Positions 56,760-64,000 of a DNA stretch of 64,000 nucleotides are shown piece after piece. Position 1 is the stretch's first letter; every line of letters starts with the position of its first letter. The translations under genes were made by a program, and so were the position numbers. A model generated the notes under the pieces. It searched no databases, was not told where the DNA came from, and saw only the letters and a list, made by a program, of their open reading frames with translations. Origin of the DNA: MFD04580-c1 sp963702995 (lineage in GTDB: Bacteria > Planctomycetota > Phycisphaerae > Tepidisphaerales > Tepidisphaeraceae); assembly GCA_963702995.1 (NCBI GenBank), contig OY969783.1, positions 1,364,001 through 1,428,000 on the forward strand, given 5' to 3'.

Positions 56760-57956
56760 ATGAGGCATTCGATCAACCCTGCTTCCGTCGCCGCCCGTGC
56801 CCGCCAGGCTGGCGCGGCACTGCTTGCGGCAGCGATGGGGTTGGCTGTCCGCGGCCAAGTACCTCGACCTGCCGAAGCCGCGCCCGCCACGCCCGTTTCT
56901 GCCAACCCGACCCCCTCCTGCGTCTACGACAATCATTTTGAGCGGCCGCCCGGCCTCGAGTGGTCGCGCCAGGACCTGGACGAGACGCCCGTCGGCCACC
57001 GCCGCTTCCTCGGCCCGTTCGGCCGCGAGCGGGTCCTGCTTTCACTGCGGGAGCTTCCAACCCACCAATACCTGAGCCTGAAGCTGACCCTTTTTGTGAT
57101 CGGCCCCGCCGTCGGGAGCAACTCCGGGCTGGGCCCGGACGTCTGGGACCTCACCGTCGAGGAGGGCCCGACGCTCCTGCACACGACGTTCGACAACTGC
57201 GGCTTCTTTACCGACAACAACGAGCAGGCCTTCCCGGACGAATTCCCGGAGTTCCCCGGGCGGCCGTGGCCCGGCTACACCGGCGCCGACGAGCGCCAAA
57301 CGCTCGGCTACGTCTACGCCTTTGGCAGCGCGGACCGGACCTTCCGGGTCGATTCGGTTTACCACATGACGCTGGCCTTCCCCCACGCGGCCGATGCCGT
57401 CAAGCTGCGTTTCAGCTCCCTTCGCGGCGAGCCAAGATACGGCGATCGCTGGGGCATTCAATCGTGCCGCGTTGAAGCGCTGCCGGCCGCACCGCTCAGC
57501 GTGACGCCGCGGGACCTGGCTCGGCTCTGGGAGGACCTGACGTCATCCGACCCCGTCAGGGCGCTGCACAGCACATGGGACTTCGCGGCCGCCGGCACGC
57601 CCGGCCGCGAGTTCCTGGCGGGAAAGCTGGCGGTGGACGGCCTGGACGTCAAACGGTTCAAGGAACTTGAGCGACTCCTCAACGACGAGCGCCCGCGCGT
57701 CCGTGAAGACGCCACGCGCGACCTGATCGCCCTTGGCCGCCCCGCCGTCCCCGCGCTGAACAAGGCCCTCTGGGAAGACCCGCACCCCGAGTCCCGCAGC
57801 CGCATTCAGCAGATCATTGAGGCGATCGAATCGTCCATGCCGCTCGACCCCGACGCCATCCGCCGCAAGCGCGCGATCCACGCCCTCCGCATCCTCAACG
57901 GCGAACCGAGCCACTTCAGCGCCGCGGAGAACGGTCAAGCTGTCGGACACCAATAA
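56760..57956 (+). CDS. Exported hypothetical protein with HEAT-like segment
   Basis: The 398-residue protein begins with ARARQAGAALLAAAMGLAVR, a plausible signal peptide. Residues 50-235 look like a beta-sandwich (CVYDNHFERPPGLEWSRQDL, LSLKLTLFVIGPAVGSNSGL, WDLTVEEGPTLLHTTFDNCG), a type seen in exported planctomycete proteins. The last third is helical, with KELERLLNDERPRVREDATR and DLIALGRPAVPALNKALWED, matching a HEAT-type repeat, perhaps for protein contacts. No enzyme motif is visible. The GAGGAT upstream is only three bases from the ATG. The function is unknown. Confidence 0.62.
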   Translation: MRHSINPASVAARARQAGAALLAAAMGLAVRGQVPRPAEAAPATPVSANPTPSCVYDNHFERPPGLEWSRQDLDETPVGHRRFLGPFGRERVLLSLRELPTHQYLSLKLTLFVIGPAVGSNSGLGPDVWDLTVEEGPTLLHTTFDNCGFFTDNNEQAFPDEFPEFPGRPWPGYTGADERQTLGYVYAFGSADRTFRVDSVYHMTLAFPHAADAVKLRFSSLRGEPRYGDRWGIQSCRVEALPAAPLSVTPRDLARLWEDLTSSDPVRALHSTWDFAAAGTPGREFLAGKLAVDGLDVKRFKELERLLNDERPRVREDATRDLIALGRPAVPALNKALWEDPHPESRSRIQQIIEAIESSMPLDPDAIRRKRAIHALRILNGEPSHFSAAENGQAVGHQ

Positions 57957-57998
57957 GACCGCGGGCTTGAACGAAGACTTTAAGCCGCCCAGCCCACC

Positions 57999-58024
57999 GT
58001 AGGGCGTGGTGAACCACGCCCTAC
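57999..58024. repeat. Perfect intergenic palindrome
   Basis: GTAGGGCGTGGT and ACCACGCCCTAC form a 12-bp perfect inverted repeat around GA. It lacks a T-run. The ends start and stop with GTAG and CTAC, like the REPIN-like elements, but the inner sequence is unrelated. Confidence 0.6.
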
Positions 58025-58185
58025 CCACGCGGAAGGAAGCGTGAACTGTCGCCGTCGCCGCTTCCCGGAGGCGTCGGCATTCAGCTTCCGCAATTCCCTT
58101 CCATCGTCGGCCGGTTATTCTTCCTGCGGCGCGCGACCGCGGTTTGGACCCGCGGCCGCGACGCCTCGCCTCTAATGGGATTCTC

Positions 58186-59829
58186 ATGAGCACACTGACG
58201 CAATCACCGGCCTGGAAAGCACTCGAAGCGCATCATCGTGTGGTCGCCGCGCTACAGATGCGCGACCTGTTCAAGCAGAGCCCGGACCGGTTCGAGCGGA
58301 TGTCGCTTCGGTTCGAAGACATCCTGCTCGATTTCTCCAAGAACCGCGCAAACGACGAGACGCTTACCCTCCTCCGCGCGCTGGCGACGCAGGCCGACGT
58401 GCCGGGCTGGGCCAGGAAGATGTTCTCCGGCGAGAAGATCAACACCACCGAGGGCCGGGCGGTGCTCCACGTGGCGCTGCGGAACCGATCCAATCGGCCG
58501 ATCCTCGTCGATGGGAAAGACGTCATGCCCGAGGTGAACGCCGTCCTCGCCCACATGAAGCAGTTCAGCGACGCGATCCGCTCCGGTGAATGGAAGGGGT
58601 ACACCGGCAAGGCGATCACCGACGTCGTCAACATCGGCATCGGCGGCTCGGACCTGGGGCCGGTCATGGTCACCGAGGCGCTGAAGCCCTACGCCAAGCC
58701 CGGCTTGAACGTCCATTTCGTCTCCAACGTTGATGGGACGCACATCGCCGAGACGCTGAAGAAGCTATCGCCCGAGACCGCGCTCTTCCTGGTGGCGTCC
58801 AAGACGTTCACGACTCAGGAGACGATGACCAACGCCCAGAGCGCCCGCGACTGGTTCCTGAACTCCGCCGGGGATGTGAAGCACGTCGCCAGGCATTTCG
58901 CCGCCCTTTCGACCAATACGAAGGCGGTTTCGGCGTTTGGGATCGACCCGAAGAACATGTTCGAATTCTGGGACTGGGTCGGCGGCCGCTATTCGCTCTG
59001 GAGCGCCATCGGCCTCTCTATCGCCATCGACATCGGCATGGACAACTTCGAGCAACTTCTCGAAGGCGCCCACGCCATGGACGAGCACTTCCTGAATACC
59101 CCGCTCGAAGAGAACCTGCCCGCGACGCTCGGCCTGATCGGGCTGTGGTACAACGACTTCTTCGACGCCCAGACGGTGGCGATCCTTCCGTACGACCAAT
59201 ACCTGCACCGATTCGCCGCCTATTTTCAGCAAGGGGACATGGAGAGCGACGGCAAGTCCGTCAACCGAAACGGCGAGCGCGTTGACTATCAGACCGGCCC
59301 GATCGTCTGGGGCGAGCCCGGCACCAACGGCCAGCACGCCTTCTATCAACTGATCCACCAGGGGACGAAGCTGATCCCCTGCGATTTCTTGGCCCCCGCG
59401 CAAAGCCACAACCCCCTGGGCCAGCATCACCCGATCCTGCTCTCCAACTTCTTCGCCCAGACCGAGGCGCTGATGAAGGGGAAGACGGCCGACGAGGTCC
59501 GCGCCGAACTGACGAAGGAAGGCCTGACCGGCGACAAGCTCGAAGCGCTAATCCCCCATAAGGTGTTCGAGGGCAACCGCCCGACCAACTCGATCCTGTT
59601 CAAGAAACTGACCCCGCGCACGCTCGGTTCCCTGATCGCCCTCTACGAGCACAAGATCTTCACGCAGGGGATCATCTGGGGCATCAACTCCTTCGACCAA
59701 TGGGGCGTCGAGTTAGGAAAGCAGTTGGCGAAGGCAATTCTGCCCGAGCTGAGCGGAGCCGAGCCGGTGACCAGCCACGACGCCTCGACGAATGGGCTGA
59801 TCAACTACTACAAGGTGGCGAGGCGGTAG
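58186..59829 (+). CDS. pgi: Glucose-6-phosphate isomerase
   Basis: Pgi interconverts glucose-6-phosphate and fructose-6-phosphate in the cytoplasm. The start MSTLTQSPAWKALEAHHRVV at ATG 58186 gives 547 residues, the usual length for the bacterial long form. Family signatures are clear: NIGIGGSDLGPVMVTEALKP, VASKTFTTQETMTNAQSAR, GRYSLWSAIGLSIAIDIG, GEPGTNGQHAFYQLIHQGTK with the active-site Glu and His, and GIIWGINSFDQWGVELGKQL near the end. The frame is intact. It lies near an FGGY kinase and gnd, so the neighbourhood serves hexose and pentose phosphate metabolism. The 301 bases after it show no gene. Confidence 0.97.
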   Translation: MSTLTQSPAWKALEAHHRVVAALQMRDLFKQSPDRFERMSLRFEDILLDFSKNRANDETLTLLRALATQADVPGWARKMFSGEKINTTEGRAVLHVALRNRSNRPILVDGKDVMPEVNAVLAHMKQFSDAIRSGEWKGYTGKAITDVVNIGIGGSDLGPVMVTEALKPYAKPGLNVHFVSNVDGTHIAETLKKLSPETALFLVASKTFTTQETMTNAQSARDWFLNSAGDVKHVARHFAALSTNTKAVSAFGIDPKNMFEFWDWVGGRYSLWSAIGLSIAIDIGMDNFEQLLEGAHAMDEHFLNTPLEENLPATLGLIGLWYNDFFDAQTVAILPYDQYLHRFAAYFQQGDMESDGKSVNRNGERVDYQTGPIVWGEPGTNGQHAFYQLIHQGTKLIPCDFLAPAQSHNPLGQHHPILLSNFFAQTEALMKGKTADEVRAELTKEGLTGDKLEALIPHKVFEGNRPTNSILFKKLTPRTLGSLIALYEHKIFTQGIIWGINSFDQWGVELGKQLAKAILPELSGAEPVTSHDASTNGLINYYKVARR

Positions 59830-60130
59830 CCCACGCAGTCTGACCGCCGTCGATCCCCCCCGTGCTGCTAAGAGTGTCTTCCGTCACGGCGCGAAATCGT
59901 CGGAGCGGATGGACACCTTAAGTCGCTGGAATGCGCCGCCTCGATTGACCCCTAACGCCTGCTCCGGGCCGCACCGCGATTTTGTACGTGTTGTCACTTC
60001 ATCAACAATTGGCGATTGTTGCTGCGCAGCGACTACCTTTGATCCGGGTAGATGTCCAACAGGGAAGCTCCGGTGCACGTTGCACGGGCTGACTTCGACA
60101 TGGGACAGGCTTTTCCAGAAGGGTAACTCA

Positions 60131-61249
60131 ATGCCGGATCAAACTTCGGATGAATGGGCGCAGTCCAGAATACCGAACGTTCGTTTAGTATCGACGAATG
60201 AGGATGTACTGAAGAATCTCGGGCCGCTTTCCGACCTCGCGGGGAACTGGAAAGGGCGTGGGTTCAACCTGATCGCGCGGCCCGATCGGGAGGGCAACGC
60301 AAACCTGTACCTTGAGCTCAATCAGACGCGGGAGAACCTGAAGTTCGACCCGATCTCCTCATCGATCCCCAATCGCGGGTTCGCTCAGGACGACATCCAA
60401 CTGTTTGGCCTCACGTACCTTCAGCAAATCACGGACGCGACGACCGGTGGAGCGCTGCATATTGAGCCAGGCATCTGGGTCACGGTGCCACAGACGACCG
60501 CCCCGGCAGAGGCGGAAAGCATCGCCCGCATGGCCACCATACCCCACGGGAACTCGGTGCTTGCCCAAGGCGCCGCAAGCCGGGTCTCGGATGGGACCAC
60601 CGATATACTTTCGTTGTCAACGTTCAAAACGTTCAACAGCGCGCCCTTCGGCGTGGGTGGAGGCGTCCAGCCCGCTGGGACGCTGAGCGGATTCCCGCAG
60701 TATGATCTCACCAAGCCCGCCAGTGCGGTGAACCCGAGGACGCCGTTCGGGAACGTACCCGCCGTCCCACTGCCGGCAGACATCGACGGCGTCCCAATGC
60801 AGGACATCATCAAAGACCCTGTGCTCCTGCTTCAGAAGCACATCAACGATCAGTTGGCGACGGGGCACACGATCGAGAAGATGGTCGTGCTCAATATCGC
60901 GACGGATGTGTCGGTGAACTTCGCTTCCGTTGCGGGCCCCGGCGGGGCGTTCGCAGCCGTGAATGTCCCCCTCGGGGGCGGCGGCGTCGAGAACCTCCCT
61001 TTCCTGCTGCCCAACGCAAACGCCGCGACGATGTACGCGACGTTTTGGATCGAATACATCACTCACCCCTCGTTTCCGACGTTCGTCCAGTTGCAGTACG
61101 CTCAGATGGTCTTCCTGAACTTCCCGATTCTGCTGGTCGCCCCGCCGCCTGCGCCAGCACCCGGCGCTCCCGCTCCGGTTCCGGCCCCGCCTCCGAACCT
61201 GACGTGGCCGCACATATCGATCGCAACACTGCGCAAGTCGTTCGGGTGA
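60131..61249 (+). CDS. Nitrobindin-like heme-binding beta-barrel protein
   Basis: ATG 60131 follows AAGGGT and gives 372 residues starting MPDQTSDEWAQSRIPNVRLV. LGPLSDLAGNWKGRGFNLIA with RPD is the first strand of proteins commonly annotated as heme-binding, related to nitrobindin (GxWxGxG). HIEPGIWVTVPQTTAP and MATIPHGNSVLAQGAAS are typical of the long form, which has a second domain (DIIKDPVLLLQKHINDQLA, VLNIATDVSVNF). The proline-rich segment APPPAPAPGAPAPVPAPPP comes near the C-terminus. No signal peptide is evident. Heme binding is inferred from the family and no histidine ligand can be named with certainty. Confidence 0.72.
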   Translation: MPDQTSDEWAQSRIPNVRLVSTNEDVLKNLGPLSDLAGNWKGRGFNLIARPDREGNANLYLELNQTRENLKFDPISSSIPNRGFAQDDIQLFGLTYLQQITDATTGGALHIEPGIWVTVPQTTAPAEAESIARMATIPHGNSVLAQGAASRVSDGTTDILSLSTFKTFNSAPFGVGGGVQPAGTLSGFPQYDLTKPASAVNPRTPFGNVPAVPLPADIDGVPMQDIIKDPVLLLQKHINDQLATGHTIEKMVVLNIATDVSVNFASVAGPGGAFAAVNVPLGGGGVENLPFLLPNANAATMYATFWIEYITHPSFPTFVQLQYAQMVFLNFPILLVAPPPAPAPGAPAPVPAPPPNLTWPHISIATLRKSFG

Positions 61250-61286
61250 CGCCGAGCGACCTCGCCGGTTCGGGAATCGCAGCTCC

Positions 61287-61323
61287 AATCGCTCCACGGC
61301 GACGAGGTCGCCGTGGAGCGATT
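61287..61323. terminator. Bidirectional terminator-like hairpin
   Basis: AATCGCTCCACGGCGAC and GTCGCCGTGGAGCGATT form a perfect 17-bp stem around GAG between two convergent genes. T-rich sequence is weak on both sides (ATTATTCC on +). It most likely ends both transcripts. Confidence 0.7.
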
Positions 61324-61355
61324 ATTCCTGGCTCGGACGACGGTCACGCCCTGCG

Positions 61356-62669
61356 TTACCGCTCCTTCGGCACAATCGTCCCCAGGCCGCGCAACGTGGC
61401 TTCGGTTGCGGCGCGGAACGTCCATCCCTTGGGCCAATCCCGATGCATGATCTTGTCGAGTCGGTCCTGCGCGCCGCCGGAGACGACCACTGATCGGGAG
61501 ATCTTCACGCCCCCCCAGGCCAGCAGCGGCAGTCGGGCGGCGCTGGCGACGGCGAGACTTTCGATGATCGCGGCCAGCATCTGCTCGCGGGTTGTCGCCA
61601 GCGTCAGGCCGGAAAAGCTTCCTTGCCGCTGATCGATGCTCGTCCGCTCGCCGGCCAGGTACGGCTCGAACCGCGCCGAGCCGGCGGCCGCCGCGCCCCG
61701 GCGGGCAAGGGCGGCCGTCTTGCGGCGGAACTGTTCAATCGAGAACTCGGCGAAAAGCTGCTGCTTCGCCCAGAACAGCGCGGCCCCGGCGGCCGCCAAG
61801 GTGCTGACGCTCAGCCACAGGCGGCCGATGCCCACCGCCCGGGTCAAAAGCGCCTCATGCGGCGTTGGATCGTCCGTGCAGAGCGCCAGCACGTCCGTCG
61901 AGCCGCAGACGTTGAAAAGCTGCCCGGGCGTGGCGCCGGCGTAAAGGACACCGGCGCTGCCGTCCACAACGCCGGCCACCATCGGCGTTCCTTCCGTCAG
62001 CCCAAAAGACCGCGCCGCGTCAGCCGTCACGCGGCCGGCGATCACATCCCCGTCCATCACCTCCGGCAACTGCGATCGCTTCGCGCCAATGGCCTCACAC
62101 AGTTCGTCACTCCAACCGCCCAAGTCGAGCGTCCGATACAAACCGGTGAACGACGCGTTCGACGGGTCGATCACCCGAGCGCCCGTCAGTCGGCGGTGTA
62201 GAAACGTGCTGAACTGCCCCACCAGGTCCGCCCGCTTCAGCCGCGCCGGCTCATTCTTGAGAAACCATGCCCACGTCGTCGAACTGATCCCTCCGGGGAA
62301 CGGCCGATTGCCCGCCAGCTTCAGGTGGCGCTTCGCGCCGACGCGCTTCTCGATCTCGCGGGCGATGTCCACGCTCCGCCGGTCCTGGTGCGTGACGACC
62401 GGGGTCAGCGCCTTCCCCCTCGCATCCATCGCGACCCACGACGGAGACATGACGTCCAGGACGATCGCATCGACCCCCTTTGCGACAGGGCCAAGCTGGC
62501 GGACGGCTTTGCGCGTGGCGGTCAGGATCGCTTCGGCGTCCGCCTCGGCGCGGCCCCCGGAAAAGTCGGTCTTGAAGAACGCGCGCGGCCGCTGGCCGAC
62601 AATGCGGCCGTTGTGCAGGATCCCCGCCTTGACCGACGAAGAACCGACGTCAATGCCGAGAAGCTTCAT
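61356..62669 (-). CDS. FGGY-family carbohydrate kinase (xylulose/gluconate type)
   Basis: The start MKLLGIDVGSSSVKAGILHN at ATG 62669 is the classical phosphate-1 motif of FGGY kinases and gives 437 residues, a little shorter than usual. DVMSPSWVAMDARGKAL, ISSTTWAWFLKNEPARLK, the phosphate-2/adenosine region VVDGSAGVLYAGATPGQLFN (VCGSTDVLA) and the end VVVSGGAQDRLDKIM support ATP-dependent phosphorylation of a sugar. Xylulose, gluconate or a related sugar is possible; the gnd gene just upstream in the same direction favours gluconate but does not prove it. The gap to gnd is 123 bases. Frame and length are intact. Confidence 0.82.
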   Translation of the reverse strand: MKLLGIDVGSSSVKAGILHNGRIVGQRPRAFFKTDFSGGRAEADAEAILTATRKAVRQLGPVAKGVDAIVLDVMSPSWVAMDARGKALTPVVTHQDRRSVDIAREIEKRVGAKRHLKLAGNRPFPGGISSTTWAWFLKNEPARLKRADLVGQFSTFLHRRLTGARVIDPSNASFTGLYRTLDLGGWSDELCEAIGAKRSQLPEVMDGDVIAGRVTADAARSFGLTEGTPMVAGVVDGSAGVLYAGATPGQLFNVCGSTDVLALCTDDPTPHEALLTRAVGIGRLWLSVSTLAAAGAALFWAKQQLFAEFSIEQFRRKTAALARRGAAAAGSARFEPYLAGERTSIDQRQGSFSGLTLATTREQMLAAIIESLAVASAARLPLLAWGGVKISRSVVVSGGAQDRLDKIMHRDWPKGWTFRAATEATLRGLGTIVPKER

Positions 62670-62706
62670 CTGGTGACGTGCTAAGGCAGAGCGGGCGCGC
62701 AAGAAG

Positions 62707-62732
62707 AAAATCCGAAGCACGAAATTCGAGGG
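62707..62732. repeat. Intergenic repeat arm (CCGAAGCACGAAA family)
   Basis: AAAATCCGAAGCACGAAATT matches the arm at 3444. It lies between the FGGY kinase and gnd. The A-rich part that follows (GAAAAATAGCAAAAGGGC) and CTTCTGACCCTTTTTC may form a weak hairpin. Confidence 0.55.
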
Positions 62733-62792
62733 AACTGAAAAATAGCAAAAGGGCGAAGAAAAAATACCTTCTGACCCTTTTTCTGTTCTGAC

Positions 62793-64000
62793 CTAATCGC
62801 CTTTCGGATGTTCGAGCGTGCCGACCTGCGTGGCGCCGTGGCCATCCTTGGGGGGTTCGTGGTGCGGCTGGGAAGCGGACCATTCGGTGTGGATGAACGT
62901 GCCCGGTTTTTCGGTTCGCTCGTACGTGTGGGCGCCGAAGTAGTCGCGCTGGGCCTGGATCAGGTTGCCCGGCAGCCGCTCGCGGCGATAGCTGTCGTAA
63001 TAGGCGAGGCTCGAGCTGAACGCCGGCGTCCCGACGCCGTTGGCGATGCCCAGCGACACCACGCGCCGCCAGGAATCCTGACGCTCGCTGATCATCGCCG
63101 TGAACTTGGGGTCCATCAGCAGGTTCGGAAGCTTGGGGTTCTCCTGGAACGCCTTGGTGATCTCCTCCAGGAAGACCGCGCGGATGATGCAGCCGGCGCG
63201 CCAGATCATCGGCAGGTCCGGAAGCTTCATGCCATAACCGAAGCCCTCAGGCGCTGGGCGGTTCGCCGCCGAGAGAAGCGCCATCCCCTGGGCGTACGAG
63301 CAGATTTTCGAGCAATAGAGCGCGTTCTTCACGTCGTTGACGAACGCTTTCACGTCGCCGCTGAGCTTCTTGGGGCTCGGGCCGCCGAGCGCCTTGCTGG
63401 CGCGGGTTCGCTCGTCCTTCAGCGCGGAGATTTCGCGGGAATCGACGGCGGCCGCCATCGTCGGGAGCGGGACGAGCATGTCCAGCCCGCCCTTGATCGT
63501 CCAGGTGCCGGTCCCCTTCATGCCCACCACGTCGCGGATGTTCTCGACCAGGTAAGTCCCGGGCTTCTCCGGGTCTTCAAAGTCGATCACCTTCGACGAG
63601 ATCTCGATCAGGAAGCTCTTCAGCTCCGATTCGTTCCATTCAAGGAAGACGTCCTTGAGCTGCTTGTTGTCGAGGCCACCGATGTTCTTCAACAGGTCGT
63701 AGGCTTCGGCGATGAGCTGCATGTCGCCGTACTCGATGCCGTTGTGGACCATCTTCACGTAGTGGCCCGCCCCGCCGCTGCCGATGTACGTGACGCACGG
63801 CTTGCCGTCGCTGGGCGCTTTGGCGGCGATCTTCTCCAGCACCGGCCGCAGGCGCTCCCAGGATTCCGGGTCGCCGCCGGGCATGATCGATGGGCCCCAG
63901 AGGGCGCCTTCTTCTCCCCCGCTGACGCCCATGCCGAAGAACTTGATGCCTGTCGGGCGCAGTTCCTTCTCGCGGCGTTCGGTGTCGGTGTAGAGGGCGT
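62793..64000 (-). CDS. gnd: 6-phosphogluconate dehydrogenase (decarboxylating), N-terminus outside the window
   Basis: Gnd oxidises 6-phosphogluconate to ribulose-5-phosphate with NADP in the pentose phosphate pathway. About 400 C-terminal residues are present, and the frame runs off the right edge (LYTDTERREKELRPTGIKFF). Conserved blocks are FGMGVSGGEEGALWGPSIMP (substrate loop), GSGGAGHYVKMVHNGIEYGD (catalytic Lys and the HNGIEYGD motif), GTGTWT, WRAGCIIRAVFL and NLIQAQRDYFGAHTYER near the end. The C-terminal tail is extended by about 15 residues. It precedes an FGGY kinase in the same direction. The frame is intact in the visible part. Confidence 0.96.
   Translation of the reverse strand, partial: ALYTDTERREKELRPTGIKFFGMGVSGGEEGALWGPSIMPGGDPESWERLRPVLEKIAAKAPSDGKPCVTYIGSGGAGHYVKMVHNGIEYGDMQLIAEAYDLLKNIGGLDNKQLKDVFLEWNESELKSFLIEISSKVIDFEDPEKPGTYLVENIRDVVGMKGTGTWTIKGGLDMLVPLPTMAAAVDSREISALKDERTRASKALGGPSPKKLSGDVKAFVNDVKNALYCSKICSYAQGMALLSAANRPAPEGFGYGMKLPDLPMIWRAGCIIRAVFLEEITKAFQENPKLPNLLMDPKFTAMISERQDSWRRVVSLGIANGVGTPAFSSSLAYYDSYRRERLPGNLIQAQRDYFGAHTYERTEKPGTFIHTEWSASQPHHEPPKDGHGATQVGTLEHPKGD

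Overview
The window reads as the chromosome of a planctomycete, probably of the Phycisphaerae/Tepidisphaera side. That is an inference from several signs: high GC, two kinds of exported protein with the N-terminal LEPR-XLL-type motif (FEPLERRQLMSG, MEPLEPREMMS), a squalene-hopene cyclase, a GH10-like protein, a TadE/G-like pilin-type protein, and several families of palindromic intergenic repeats. No rRNA, tRNA or transposase gene was recognised.

The centre of the window is a complete subtype I-C CRISPR-Cas locus (about 5.3-32.6 kb, all on the + strand). The order is cas3, cas5c, cas8c, cas7c, cas4, an HNH endonuclease gene, cas1, cas2, then a leader and one very large array. The array has 32-bp I-C repeats and about 275 units by hand count (14444-32559). 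It contains duplicated spacers and spacer blocks, variant spacers that seem to track phage variants, a 189-bp non-repeat segment near the distal end that carries a perfect 20-bp palindrome, and a degenerate terminal repeat. The HNH gene sits between cas4 and cas1. Its stop codon overlaps the cas1 start, so it looks like a built-in part of the adaptation module. It is the best candidate here for an undescribed function.

Left flank (0-5 kb): a GNAT acetyltransferase, a PfkB sugar kinase, a convergent Xaa-Pro aminopeptidase and a TadG-like protein. Right flank (32.7-64 kb): an M42 aminopeptidase, two small disordered proteins, an exported SGNH-like protein, an M50-type membrane protease, UvrB, a coupled pair of GH10-like and ComEA-like genes, PurC, squalene-hopene cyclase, two tandem LGFP-repeat surface proteins, a GT-C-like membrane protein, a beta-helix protein, several exported planctomycete proteins, a YwaF-like membrane protein, glucose-6-phosphate isomerase, a nitrobindin-like heme-binding protein, an FGGY kinase and the C-terminal part of 6-phosphogluconate dehydrogenase. 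The last sugar genes form a small hexose/pentose-phosphate cluster.

An important caveat: at least seven otherwise well-conserved genes, including cas8c and cas2, are each broken by one or two single-base frameshifts, many in short G/C runs. Indel errors in the assembly are the simplest explanation, so these genes are annotated as one interrupted CDS each and not as decayed pseudogenes.
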